64,000 bases of DNA from Defluviitaleaceae bacterium (GCA_009784025.1 WQVK01000006.1:1-64000); one strand, 5' to 3'. Counted from the first letter of the stretch, positions 1-7,608 are shown. Numbers and translations: made by a program. Notes: generated from the sequence alone by a model not told the origin.

Positions 1-155
1 ATTTTGAAAAAAACCTCCCGCGAAATGTGGCGGTTTATAATAATTACCATGCCATGATTGTGATGAACGGCAAGGATTTTTGCCGCAAAAGCAAACCGAA
101 ATGCGAAGAATGCCCGCTGCGGGCTTTGCGGTGGGGTAGAATAGTTTTCAACTAA
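1..155 (+). CDS. Endonuclease III family DNA glycosylase, C-terminal fragment
   Basis: Only about the last 50 codons lie inside the window; the gene enters from the left edge and ends at TAA 153-155. The visible tail contains a Tyr-His-Ala stretch followed by C-x6-C-x2-C (CRKSKPKCEECPL). This is the iron-sulfur loop of endonuclease III / HhH-GPD base-excision glycosylases. The family normally has a fourth cysteine about six residues later; here the protein runs into RALRWGRIVFN and stops without one. The last codons and the stop fall on a 25-bp palindrome (150-174), so the C-terminus may have been altered by that repeat. Which glycosylase subfamily this is cannot be told from the tail alone. 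Confidence 0.65.
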   Translation, partial: FEKNLPRNVAVYNNYHAMIVMNGKDFCRKSKPKCEECPLRALRWGRIVFN

Positions 156-174
156 TTACAGATTGTAATTAGTT
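150..174. repeat. Family F palindrome, copy 1
   Basis: Inverted repeat with arms AACTAATTAC and GTAATTAGTT around a 5-nt loop. The same 25 bases recur at 60940-60964. This copy contains the stop codon of the preceding gene. Confidence 0.8.
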
Positions 175-186
175 GGCTTGGCTTTC

Positions 187-260
187 AATAGACTTCTTTC
201 GAAATCATGCTTTTAATTTTGCAAAAGTTACATTTTCAATCTAGTGATTTCAAAAGAACC
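187..260. repeat. Family A structured repeat, degenerate copy
   Basis: Matches the family A layout: AGACTTCTTTCGAAAT start, the conserved linker GTTACATTTTCAATCT, then a second arm ending in AAAAGAACCC. It lies directly upstream of the next gene's ribosome binding site. It is more diverged than the copies at 9139, 35342 or 63593. Confidence 0.65.
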
Positions 261-298
261 CATATAAAGAAATTTCTATAACCCCCCAGGAGGCAACC

Positions 299-745
299 AT
301 GCAAATTCTAGTAGATGCAGACGCCTGCCCGGTAAAGCATATAATCGTGCGCCTGGCAAAGCAGCATAAAATCCCGGTGACCATGCTAATGGACACCGCC
401 CATGTACTAAACGACGGCTACAGCAGCGTGGTAACAGTGGACCAGCAAGCCGATAGCGTAGATTTTGCGCTAATAAGCCTGCTAACCCGTAGCGACATTG
501 TGGTAACCCAAGACTACGGCCTGGCAGCCATGGTAATAGGCAAGGGCGCAAAAGCCATGAACCAAAACGGCCTGGTTTTTACCAACGACAACATGGACAA
601 GCTGCTGATGGAGCGGCATATAGGCAAAGAAATCCGCAGGCGTGGCGGCCGCACAAAAGGCGCACCAAAACGCACCAAGGCCGACGATACCCGCTTTGAA
701 GCGGTTTTTGCAGAAATGCTGGCTAGTGCTTCAACCGATGTTTAA
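299..745 (+). CDS. yqxD: YaiI/YqxD family protein (UPF0178, DUF188)
   Basis: A 148-residue protein of normal length for the UPF0178 family. It opens with the family signature ILVDADACPV, where the two aspartates form a PIN-like acidic site. It also has the conserved segments VTQDYGLA and the basic RRRGGRTKGAPKR near residues 113-125. Members resemble PIN-domain nucleases, but no substrate is established and none is visible here. The start follows a clear AGGAGG (288-293) with 5-nt spacing. The gene appears to be a single transcription unit, since both neighbours are separated from it by repeats or a regulated promoter. Confidence 0.9.
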   Translation: MQILVDADACPVKHIIVRLAKQHKIPVTMLMDTAHVLNDGYSSVVTVDQQADSVDFALISLLTRSDIVVTQDYGLAAMVIGKGAKAMNQNGLVFTNDNMDKLLMERHIGKEIRRRGGRTKGAPKRTKADDTRFEAVFAEMLASASTDV

Positions 746-785
746 ATGCATATGTGAAAGCAGAATAACCCGACAAAAATCCCCC

Positions 786-816
786 TTGACTTTAACACCA
801 TGTTAATGTCTATCCT
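786..816 (+). promoter_or_regulatory. MerR-type promoter with operator inside a 19-bp spacer
   Basis: The -35 TTGACT (786-791) and -10 TATCCT (811-816) are separated by 19 bp instead of the usual 17. The spacer holds an inverted repeat TTAACA-CCA-TGTTAA (792-806). Overlong spacers carrying a dyad are the hallmark of promoters twisted open by MerR-family activators. It sits 42 bp upstream of a merR gene, so autoregulation is the natural reading. Confidence 0.8.
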
Positions 817-857
817 ATAAATGCAAACCGGCCGGAATGCAAGAATTGAGGTGAGTT

Positions 858-1673
858 ATGTTCAAAATTGGCGAATTTTCAAAGATGATGCGTGTTTCTG
901 CAAGGATGTTGCGCTATTACGACCAAAATGGTCTATTTTCCCCCGCAGAAACCGACCGCATCACAGGTTATCGTTCATACAACGCAAGGCAAATTCCACA
1001 GATTACCCGTATTATCCAGCTGCGAGACATGGGTTTTAGCGTGGAAGAAATAAAAGAAATCCTACCAAATTACAACAACGCTGCCTACATGCAACAAGCC
1101 CTGCAGCAAAAAACCCAAGAGATAACCCGCCAAATACACAGCGAACAGGCCAAACTCACCAATATCACCGCCATGCGCGGTAAGATAATGGAGGAGAAAA
1201 ACATGGTTCATAATGTAGAATTAAAATCACTACCTGCAGAAAAGGTCCTATCCCTGCGGGAAATCATCCCAGGCGGCGAACATGAGCCCGCAATGTGGGA
1301 AAAATTAGCAGCATTCGCAAAAGCCAACAATATCCCCTATGCCCAGCATGGCGGCTATTCTCTCTATCACGACGAAGAACACAAAGATAGCAACCTAGAC
1401 GTAGAAATAGCCATCCCCGTAACCCAACTAGGCCATAACAAAGACGGCTTCACATTTCGGGAACTACCCGCCATCCCCCAGGCCGCCACAATCCGCTTCT
1501 CGGGCCCCTACACAAACTACAACGCCGCAATAGAAAAACTAGCAAGCTGGTTAGAGCAAAATAACTACAGCTTCGCCGGAATGCTTCGAGGCCATTCAAT
1601 AAAAACCTATTCAAACGCAGAATCGGAAGAGGATTTCTTAACGGAATTGCAAGTGCCTGTTGTGGAGAGATAA
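858..1673 (+). CDS. MerR family transcriptional regulator with GyrI-like effector domain
   Basis: 271 residues in two domains. Residues 1-70 are a MerR winged helix (FKIGEFSKMMRVSARMLRYYDQNGL, then a GYRSY turn and the LRDMGFSVEEIKEIL helix), followed by a coiled-coil dimerisation helix to about residue 110. Residues 115-270 look like the GyrI/BltR-type small-molecule domain (AMWEKLAAFAKANNI; a conserved YTNYNAAIEKLASWLEQNNY helix), so the ligand is probably an amphipathic drug-like compound. It starts at ATG after GAGGTG. The 19-bp-spacer promoter just upstream is presumably its own operator. No transporter target is adjacent, so the regulated genes are unknown. Confidence 0.88.
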   Translation: MFKIGEFSKMMRVSARMLRYYDQNGLFSPAETDRITGYRSYNARQIPQITRIIQLRDMGFSVEEIKEILPNYNNAAYMQQALQQKTQEITRQIHSEQAKLTNITAMRGKIMEEKNMVHNVELKSLPAEKVLSLREIIPGGEHEPAMWEKLAAFAKANNIPYAQHGGYSLYHDEEHKDSNLDVEIAIPVTQLGHNKDGFTFRELPAIPQAATIRFSGPYTNYNAAIEKLASWLEQNNYSFAGMLRGHSIKTYSNAESEEDFLTELQVPVVER

Positions 1674-1787
1674 TATAGTGAAATAATTCGAAATCGGTCT
1701 CGCCTGTCGCGGCAAAAACACCGGCAACGCCTTGTCTCGGCGTTGCATGTGCCGCCCGGGCGGGACCGTTCCTCATTTATTTCACTG
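1674..1787. repeat. Family C element (terminal inverted repeats), copy 1
   Basis: About 112 bp beginning immediately after the merR stop codon. The outer arms AGTGAAATAA / TTATTTCACT and CGGTCTCGCC / GGGCGGGACCG pair, followed by GCGGCA / TGCCGC. An inner stem GCAACGCC / GGCGTTGC closes the element. Other copies are at 27584, 31989 (shortened), 46080 and 61068. Confidence 0.85.
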
Positions 1788-1829
1788 CGGTATAAACCAG
1801 TGATTGAAATCTATTCAATTGATTGATTA

Positions 1830-1858
1830 GTGACTTTCAAGCCTCTGCATTGTATGAT
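1830..1858 (+). promoter_or_regulatory. Probable sigma-A promoter of the XRE regulator gene
   Basis: A -35-like GTGACT (1830-1835) and a -10 TATGAT (1853-1858) have 17-bp spacing, 28 bp before the start codon. A small dyad TTGAA-N5-TTCAA (1804-1818) lies just upstream and could be an operator. This is motif-based only. Confidence 0.45.
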
Positions 1859-1885
1859 AATTCCACCAAAACAAGGAGGCGGCAT

Positions 1886-2968
1886 ATGAAAAATAAAATA
1901 GGCGAAAGAATAAAATCCCTACGCAAGAAAGCAAATATTACCCAGGAAAAACTAGCCGGCCACCTAGGTATCACATTCAAAGCTATATCCCGCTGGGAAA
2001 GCGGGCAATCCTACCCAGATATAGAGATTCTCCTGGCCATAGCCAATTATTTTAACATCACAACCGACCAGCTACTGGGGGTTGACCAAAACTGCAAGCA
2101 GAAAAAAATAGAAGACATCCGCAGCCAAGTACATGAGAACTTCAAGCATGGCCAAATATCCGAGAATATCGCCATCCTACGTACAGCAGTAAACGAATTC
2201 CCAAACGATTACGGCCTGCTAAGTGACCTGGCCTTCTATCTGCAAACAAATGGCGAAAACGGCGAGGCAATCTCGATATACCAGCGCATTTGGGCAGATT
2301 GCCCAGACAATAAAACCCGCTACAATTCCATACAATTTTTGGCCTATGCCTATGATGCCCAAGGCGAAAAAGAAAAAGCCCTAGCAATGGCCGAAGAACT
2401 GCCATATATCACAAGAAATCAGCTTCTTTGTGGCCTGCTTGAAGGTGACGAAAAAGCAAAACATCTCCAGCAGGAAATCTTACATGATTGCGAAACCATA
2501 ACGCGCAACATATCAGCCCTAGCCCGCACAAAACACCGCGACGGCGGCGAAGCGGCCGCACAAAAACAAATCGCATTAATAAATAAGGCGATTAGCCTAT
2601 ACGAAACCATTTTCGAAGCCGGGGATTACGGCTTTTATCACACACGGCTACAGGAATATCACCTAGATATAGCGCACCAGCATATGCATTTGCACCATCA
2701 CACAGAAGCCCTAAGCTGCATAGAAACAGCCGCAGCACATGCCATTCAGTACGACAGTTTGCCAAAAACATTCCCCCATACATCACTAATTCTTCAAGAT
2801 TATGTACACACAAGCGAAGGTATAGTAAAAAACCATAAATCCAACAGCAGTCACGAAATGTTGTACAGCCCCTATCAGCTAGCCAGTAAAACCTACAACC
2901 CCATCCGAAGAACCAAGCGCTTCCAAGCCGTAACAGCAAGGCTGGCGGTATATGCGAAAGAAGAGTAG
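1886..2968 (+). CDS. XRE family regulator with C-terminal TPR-like helical domain
   Basis: 360 residues. The first 65 residues are a lambda-repressor-like helix-turn-helix (IGERIKSLRKKANITQEKLAGHLGITFKAISRWESGQ-type helices, then DQLLGVD). The remaining ~290 residues are alpha-helical with several short TPR-like pairs (SENIAILRTAVNEFPNDYGLLSDLAF; GEAISIYQRIWADCPDN; ALAMAEELPY). This architecture is common in Clostridia, where the helical part often senses a peptide or partner protein. The ATG is chosen because it follows AAGGAGG at a good distance; an in-frame codon 21 residues upstream has no ribosome binding site. Its target genes are not evident from the neighbourhood. Confidence 0.85.
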   Translation: MKNKIGERIKSLRKKANITQEKLAGHLGITFKAISRWESGQSYPDIEILLAIANYFNITTDQLLGVDQNCKQKKIEDIRSQVHENFKHGQISENIAILRTAVNEFPNDYGLLSDLAFYLQTNGENGEAISIYQRIWADCPDNKTRYNSIQFLAYAYDAQGEKEKALAMAEELPYITRNQLLCGLLEGDEKAKHLQQEILHDCETITRNISALARTKHRDGGEAAAQKQIALINKAISLYETIFEAGDYGFYHTRLQEYHLDIAHQHMHLHHHTEALSCIETAAAHAIQYDSLPKTFPHTSLILQDYVHTSEGIVKNHKSNSSHEMLYSPYQLASKTYNPIRRTKRFQAVTARLAVYAKEE

Positions 2969-2976
2969 ACAAAAGC

Positions 2977-3014
2977 AAAACCGCCAGAGGTTGTCACATC
3001 CTCTGGCGGTTTTG
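2977..3014 (+). terminator. Rho-independent terminator after the XRE gene
   Basis: Perfect stem AAAACCGCCAGAG / CTCTGGCGGTTTT with a 12-nt loop, followed by TGTTATTT. It starts 9 nt after the stop codon. Confidence 0.85.
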
Positions 3015-3020
3015 TTATTT

Positions 3021-3182
3021 ATAGCCGCTCCACCTAAAAACCCTCACATAGAGCTTGTAAATTTCCCATAAGCCTTCGTCGCTAAAAACCTTGCGCACCG
3101 CTAGTGCGCGGCGGTTTTCAGCTCCTCGCCTTGCGAAAAATTTTCCGCGCTCTATGCGAATGTTTTTAGGTGGAGCGGCTAT
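3021..3182. repeat. 162-bp long inverted repeat (hairpin element)
   Basis: Ends in a perfect 21-bp inverted repeat (3021-3041 with 3162-3182; arms read ATAGCCGCTCCACCTAAAAA inward). Similarity continues inward for most of each ~80-bp arm, for example CATAGAGC near both outer ends and GCGCACCGCTAGTGCGC at the centre. Sequence resembling one end recurs near 29075-29095. It sits between convergent genes and encodes nothing plausible. Confidence 0.75.
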
Positions 3183-3201
3183 AAAATTCGCGCACTCTAT
3201 T

Positions 3202-4434
3202 TTACAGCCCAACCCCAGGGTTGCGGCCCACGAATTCTTCTAGGCTTAGTATGTTGTTTTCGTGCATGTACATAGCGATTTCTTTGCCTACGTAGGTGAT
3301 ATGCCAGGGTTCGTAAATGTAGCCTGTTATGTGGGTGGTTTCGGCACGGTAGCGTATGATAAAGCCGTGATAATGGGCGTTTTCTGCCACCCAGAGGCCG
3401 GTGGCGGATGGGCCTCTGGCGTCTAGTAGGCCACCTGGGCCCCACAGGTCTATCGCGCGGCCGGTTTGGTGCTCACTATGGTAGGGACGGGCTACTGCAC
3501 CATCGCGGAAGTTTTGCCTTGCCCATAGCTCTTGCTGGCGGGCGGCCGCGCGGAAGGCAGAAGTTGCGGATATTGGGAATCCAGCCGCATAACCAGCCGC
3601 CCGGAACTGACGGAACGCATACACCGTTTCTGGCGTGGCACGCAAGAAGCAATCAGCATTGTTTACCGGCACAAGCTCTGGCGGGTTAAAGCCATCAGGT
3701 AGCCTAAATTGCGGGCTTACCAGCAGCGGGTTTTCGTCATGGTTTACAGTTATATGTGAGTAGAATGGCAAATGCAGGTTAACATTCACCATCCACACGA
3801 TGGTTTCGTAGCTTAAATCTGGGCGCTGGTTGCTAAAATGCCTATATAGATGCACCTTTTCGGGTATGGAGAACGGAAACTCACTGAAGGAAACCGCAAG
3901 CGGCGGCATTGCTATCGCGATAGGTGTGGGCTGTGGCGCCGGAGATGGCGTAGGAAGCGGCGTTGACCGGGGCGAGAATGGTACAAGAAAGTCTATGGAA
4001 ATTGGCGTCGGGTTAATGGCTGGTGCTGGTGTGGGTGTTGGGCTGGGGGTGGGAGATGGAAGCGGCGTGGGTGTTGGGGGCAACGGGGCAATAGGCGATG
4101 GTAGCGGCGGAGGGGTGGGTGTTGGGGGTAGTGCGGGTGTTGGCGTTGGCAATGGCGTAGGCGTTAATGCAGGCGTAGGAGACGGCGCAGGTTGCACGAT
4201 AGTTGGCTCAACCTGCTCTGCAACCGTTGGCCGGGCTGCTTGGCCATGCCCAAACACGGGCGTGGTAATATTCGTAAGTAGGCCGTCGCCGGCCGTGACT
4301 CTATCTTCAACTATCAGCAAAACGGCCAAACTAGCGCTAACGGCCGCAATGGACACAAAAACCACTGTAACAACCAAAGTAAATATATTTTTTTTCTTGC
4401 GTTTAGCCTTTTTCAAAAATATCACCTTGTCCAT
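3202..4434 (-). CDS. Membrane-anchored VanY-type D-alanyl-D-alanine carboxypeptidase
   Basis: 410 residues. There is a short basic cytoplasmic tail, one transmembrane helix (about residues 18-42), then a proline/threonine-rich stalk (about residues 80-175, with many PTP and PSP repeats). A peptidase M15B domain fills the rest. The zinc and catalytic signature is complete: S-E-H-Q-T-G-R-A-I-D at 320-329 (His322, Asp329) and E-P-W-H at 375-378 (Glu375, His378). It should trim the terminal D-Ala of peptidoglycan stem peptides outside the membrane; the stalk would let it reach across the wall. The ATG follows GAAAGAAG, which is the end of a family A repeat, so the repeat supplies its ribosome binding site. 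No vancomycin-resistance genes are nearby, so a housekeeping or sporulation wall role is likelier. Confidence 0.85.
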   Translation of the reverse strand: MDKVIFLKKAKRKKKNIFTLVVTVVFVSIAAVSASLAVLLIVEDRVTAGDGLLTNITTPVFGHGQAARPTVAEQVEPTIVQPAPSPTPALTPTPLPTPTPALPPTPTPPPLPSPIAPLPPTPTPLPSPTPSPTPTPAPAINPTPISIDFLVPFSPRSTPLPTPSPAPQPTPIAIAMPPLAVSFSEFPFSIPEKVHLYRHFSNQRPDLSYETIVWMVNVNLHLPFYSHITVNHDENPLLVSPQFRLPDGFNPPELVPVNNADCFLRATPETVYAFRQFRAAGYAAGFPISATSAFRAAARQQELWARQNFRDGAVARPYHSEHQTGRAIDLWGPGGLLDARGPSATGLWVAENAHYHGFIIRYRAETTHITGYIYEPWHITYVGKEIAMYMHENNILSLEEFVGRNPGVGL

Positions 4435-4538
4435 TAGACTTCTTTCGCAATAGAGTTCTTCTGAAATTGCGAAAAGCGCAATTTTGGAAGAACTCTAATC
4501 ATATTTTCCGATTCCGAAAAAGTTGCTTTTTGTTATAA
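4434..4538. repeat. Family A structured repeat
   Basis: Copy abutting the start codon of the carboxypeptidase gene. It has TTCTTCTGAAATTGC / GCAATTTTGGAAGAA arms and the shared AGACTTCTTTCG end. On the minus strand its AAAGAAGTCT end lies at ribosome-binding-site distance from the ATG. Confidence 0.7.
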
Positions 4539-4611
4539 AACCAGATGAACTAAAACAGCCCATCAGAGAAGTTGTCATATAATATAACCAGCTGTCGCTC
4601 CAAAATATTAC

Positions 4612-4641
4612 AAAAAAGGGTTGCGGCAATAACCGCAACCC
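4612..4641 (-). terminator. Terminator of sigE
   Basis: On the minus strand GGGTTGCGG-TTATTG-CCGCAACCC is followed by TTTTTTG, 16 nt after the sigE stop codon. The structure is a classical rho-independent terminator. Confidence 0.9.
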
Positions 4642-4656
4642 AGTATATCACGTTTT

Positions 4657-5385
4657 TTAGCTAATAACCATTCTGTCCATCTCTTTTTTTAGGCGGCCGA
4701 TGATTTTTTTCTCTAGGCGTGATATATACGATTGGGAGATTCCCAGTAAATCTGCAACTTCTTTCTGTGTTTTTTCTTCGCCGCCCTGGTAAAGGCCAAA
4801 GCGCAGCTCTATTATTTGTTTTTCGCGGCTGTTTAGTGTGCCAAGCGCCGTGTTTAGCAGCTCTTTGTCCACTTCGTCTTCTAAATCCCGCGAGATTATG
4901 TTCACATCTGTACCCAAAATATCCGACAGCAGCAACTCGTTGCCTTCCCAGTCTACATTCAGCGGCTCGTCTATAGAAACTTCGCCTTTGGTACGCGTAT
5001 TACGCCGCAAGAACATAAGAATCTCATTCTCTATACAGCGGCTGGCATAAGTTGCTAGCTTTATCTTTTTGTCCGTTTTAAAAGTATTGATGGCCTTAAT
5101 CAGCCCGATTGTGCCAATGGAAATCAAATCCTCCACATTTATCCCAGTGTTCTCAAACTTGCGGGCAATATACACCACCAGCCGCAAATTTCTTTCAATA
5201 AGTGTAGCCTTGGCCTGGGCATCGTCATCTGTACCAAGCTTAGCCAAAAACCTAGCTTCTTCGTCTGTACCCAGCGGCGCAGGCAAAGCCTCGCTACCCC
5301 CAATATAATAAACGCTGTCCTCTTTAGTAAACGCCAAAGCCCCAAAAATCATGTCCCTGGCTTTTAAGTAGAGCTGGCCAATCAT
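4657..5385 (-). CDS. sigE: Sporulation sigma factor SigE (pro-sigma-E)
   Basis: 242 residues, matching mother-cell sigma-E over its whole length. The N-terminal pro-region (about residues 1-27) precedes the motif [11 protein letters not shown], the region where SpoIIGA cleaves. Region 2 ([48 protein letters not shown]) and region 4 ([12 protein letters not shown], the helix-turn-helix [20 protein letters not shown]) are all present. It starts at ATG after a strong AAAGGAGGTG. In Bacillus it is directly downstream of spoIIGA; here the order is kept, but a 341-bp gap with paired GGTACC palindromes separates the two. Confidence 0.96.
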   Translation of the reverse strand: MIGQLYLKARDMIFGALAFTKEDSVYYIGGSEALPAPLGTDEEARFLAKLGTDDDAQAKATLIERNLRLVVYIARKFENTGINVEDLISIGTIGLIKAINTFKTDKKIKLATYASRCIENEILMFLRRNTRTKGEVSIDEPLNVDWEGNELLLSDILGTDVNIISRDLEDEVDKELLNTALGTLNSREKQIIELRFGLYQGGEEKTQKEVADLLGISQSYISRLEKKIIGRLKKEMDRMVIS

Positions 5386-5670
5386 GTTGCACCTCCTTTT
5401 ATTTTAAACCGTCAGGCTTCACTGGCCACATTTTTGTCGCTTTTCATGCCGTGCTACCCGATTTTTTTCGGTTATATTCGAAAAAACTTGCAAAGAACTC
5501 TAATATAGATTTTTGTGAAAAAAACCGCTTGTTTGGCGGGTTATCTCCGCTTTTTCCTTTAAGTAGAAAATTGACAAAAAAATTTAATTTTTTTCAAAAA
5601 CATAAAAGTCGCTTGTTTAGCGGGTTCTAGCGTTTTGGAACGGCAAAAAAGCCGTTTTTTGATGGAAAAG
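5386..5670. other. Non-coding gap between spoIIGA and sigE
   Basis: AT-rich and without plausible ORFs. It contains two near-identical segments CGCTTGTTTGGCGGGTT (about 5526) and CGCTTGTTTAGCGGGTT (about 5610), and a small GGC-AAAAAA-GCC hairpin near 5644. I could not identify a confident promoter for sigE alone. Confidence 0.5.
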
Positions 5671-5728
5671 TGGTACCATACGGTACCATTTTGGCAAGAT
5701 TATGGTACCGTATGGTACCATTTTTTTT
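5671..5728. repeat. Family D GGTACC palindromes, pair (32-bp spacing)
   Basis: Two 16-mers, GGTACCATACGGTACC (5672-5687) and its reverse complement GGTACCGTATGGTACC (5704-5719), start exactly 32 bp apart and are followed by eight T. As RNA they can pair with each other into a long hairpin. The hairpin lies directly after the spoIIGA stop codon, so it could act on the spoIIGA-sigE transcript. Confidence 0.85.
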
Positions 5729-6626
5729 AATTCACAAGCTCTGGGCTTAATAGAGCGTGGTATCTGCCATCTGTACACAATCTGTCGTTATATATCCCTA
5801 TCACAACATGCTCTGGCGGTGATGCCGCGCCTTCAACGGTAACTTTGTCTGGCCGGAAGCCTATTAGCATCCCATTGGGCTTGCCTAGGCTTGTAAAGGG
5901 AATCATCCGTATGCGGTGGTGGAAGCCGGGTTCTGTGCTGGTTAGAACGCCTGTTAGGTTTTGCTCGTTTTTTTCGTAAAAGAGGATTTTTAGGCTATCA
6001 GGCAGGAAAGTTTTGATATGTTCAAATTCGGCGATTATTACATGGGCTTTGGAGAGCGGCTCTTTTAAGCTATGCCCAGTATCTACCAAGGCTTCAAATG
6101 ATGCATCATTTTCCCCCAAAAAAACTTGCACATTGCATAAAAGCTGGCGCTTTAAAGTGTAGCGCTCGGCCATATGCAGGCCAAATTTTATTAAAATATA
6201 GCTGATGGCCACCCCCGCAAAAGCCAGTTGCCACGAAATTGCTTGGGTGAAGCTTCCTAAGTCGCGGGCAATATGATATGCTACAAACGGCAGGTCGGTT
6301 AAGAAAATAAGTGACATGCCAAGGCCGCCCAATGTGAACGAAGCGATATAGGCTACTATCATTATTTTGAAGAAAACACCAGGCCTAGCCGGGCGAAATG
6401 TAACCACCACCCCCACAGCCAATATAGCCACAGAAGCAACAGCCACATTAAGCAGCCGCAACGAATCTAGCGCAATAAGTAAGGTATAAAGCAACGCCAT
6501 GACAAGCGCCCCAAGGCCAATCCAACGAAACTTCACCCTATTGCGCGTAAGCTTAGCCACCACCCATAGCACAAAAAAATTCATCACCAAATTCACAATA
6601 AAAAGCACATCTGCATAAATGGTCAT
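5727..6626 (-). CDS. spoIIGA: SpoIIGA, pro-sigma-E processing aspartic protease
   Basis: 299 residues. The N-terminal half has five predicted membrane helices (starting TIYADVLFIVNLVMNFFVLWVVAKL), which place it in the forespore septum. The C-terminal half is a cytosolic aspartic-protease-like domain with the catalytic motif LVDTGHSL (Asp182), which acts as a homodimer on pro-SigE. ATG 6626 is preferred because GAGGTG is 7 nt upstream; a TTG two codons earlier is too close to that site. It lies upstream of sigE on the same strand, as in other spore formers, and has a promoter with the distinctive 22-bp spacer. Confidence 0.93.
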   Translation of the reverse strand: MTIYADVLFIVNLVMNFFVLWVVAKLTRNRVKFRWIGLGALVMALLYTLLIALDSLRLLNVAVASVAILAVGVVVTFRPARPGVFFKIMIVAYIASFTLGGLGMSLIFLTDLPFVAYHIARDLGSFTQAISWQLAFAGVAISYILIKFGLHMAERYTLKRQLLCNVQVFLGENDASFEALVDTGHSLKEPLSKAHVIIAEFEHIKTFLPDSLKILFYEKNEQNLTGVLTSTEPGFHHRIRMIPFTSLGKPNGMLIGFRPDKVTVEGAASPPEHVVIGIYNDRLCTDGRYHALLSPELVN

Positions 6627-6643
6627 AATCAATCACCTCTGCC

Positions 6644-6677
6644 AGTATAAACATAGACATATGGTAAAAATTGTCAC
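6644..6677 (-). promoter_or_regulatory. spoIIG promoter with 22-bp spacer
   Basis: On the minus strand the -35 GTGACA (6677-6672) and -10 TATACT (6649-6644) are separated by 22 bp, 17 bp upstream of the ATG. The Bacillus subtilis spoIIG promoter is known for this over-long 22-bp spacing, which makes sigma-A dependent on Spo0A. The -35 lies in TTGTGACAA, which resembles but does not match a Spo0A box. Confidence 0.65.
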
Positions 6678-6692
6678 AATAATGCAATATAA

Positions 6693-6766
6693 AAGTTAAA
6701 GTTTTTGCCCCGCTTTTTACAAAAAGCGGGTGGAGGTGTGGTTGGCGAAGCCTATTGCAGCCTTAT
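6693..6766. repeat. Family B structured repeat
   Basis: Reads AAAGTTTTTGCCCCGC, then CGCTTTTTAC-AAAAAGCG and GGTGTGGTTGGCGAAGCC. This is the reverse orientation of the consensus. It ends just before the AAAGGAGG of the next gene. Confidence 0.75.
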
Positions 6767-6783
6767 ATCCAAAGGAGGCAACA

Positions 6784-7608
6784 ATGCTATACAATTTTTT
6801 AAACAGTGATTATCTTATATGGGAGGCCGCGCGTGCCGCGGTTGTGCTACTTGTTACTATGGTCGTGGCTAAAGGCACAGTGCTGGTTTGGCGGGCTTTG
6901 GGGCGCAATACGGTGCATCATATATTTGTTAAAAATTTGCTGCGGGTTGCCATATGGACTATTGGGCTGCTTGTGGCGTTAACCAGGTTTTCCCAGTTTG
7001 ACGATGCGCTTATGGCGGTGGTGGCGGGTTCTGGTATTTTGGCTATCATGATTGGTCTTGCCGCGCAGGAATCGCTGGGTAATGCATTTAACGGGATTTT
7101 TCTTTCAATTTCCAAGCCATTCGAGGTGGGGGATAGGATTCATTTGGTGAACGCAGATATTACTGGGTTTATTGAAGATATTTCCATACGCCACACGGTT
7201 GTGCGTACTTTCACCAACAGCCGGATTATCGTACCAAATTCTGTGATAAATAAAGAGCTTATTGAGAATTCTAACTTCTGTAACCCCCAGGCGTCGTCGT
7301 TTATTGATGTGACAGTGACCTATGGCTCTGATTTAGAGCGCGCAATGGCTATCATGGCAGAAGTGATTGGCAACCACCCAGACTTTATAGACACCCGCGC
7401 CCCAGAAATAGCGAAAATCGCGCCAAAAGTCCCGGTTTTCGTGCGCAATTTAGGGCTGTTTGGGGTAGAGCTACGCGCCAGCATGTGGACAGCCACCGTG
7501 ACAAATAATTTTGCAGCATCTAGCAGCGTAAGAATGGCGATTTTCTATCAATTTAGCGAGGAAGGTATTAAATTTGCCTCCAGCAACACCATAGACCCCA
7601 GAGTATAA
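6784..7608 (+). CDS. Small-conductance mechanosensitive channel, MscS family
   Basis: 274 residues. There are three membrane helices (about 12-30, 48-66, 75-105). The third is the glycine/alanine-rich pore helix (VVAGSGILAIMIGLAAQESLGNAFNG), followed by the typical beta domain ISKPFEVGDRIHL and the RTVVRTFTNSRIIVPNSVI segment (with one substitution). It would release solutes on hypo-osmotic shock. The ATG follows AAAGGAGG with normal spacing. The gene is likely monocistronic, with a family B element upstream and a short gap with a B fragment downstream. Confidence 0.9.
   Translation: MLYNFLNSDYLIWEAARAAVVLLVTMVVAKGTVLVWRALGRNTVHHIFVKNLLRVAIWTIGLLVALTRFSQFDDALMAVVAGSGILAIMIGLAAQESLGNAFNGIFLSISKPFEVGDRIHLVNADITGFIEDISIRHTVVRTFTNSRIIVPNSVINKELIENSNFCNPQASSFIDVTVTYGSDLERAMAIMAEVIGNHPDFIDTRAPEIAKIAPKVPVFVRNLGLFGVELRASMWTATVTNNFAASSSVRMAIFYQFSEEGIKFASSNTIDPRV

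Noticed and set aside
3202-4434. Vancomycin resistance locus
   Set aside because: Only a VanY-type peptidase is present; there is no VanH, VanA-type ligase, VanX or VanRS system nearby.
3830-4453. Plus-strand ORF encoding a Gly/Val-rich, elastin-like protein
   Set aside because: It is the antisense of the Pro/Thr stalk codons of the VanY-type gene and has no ribosome binding site.
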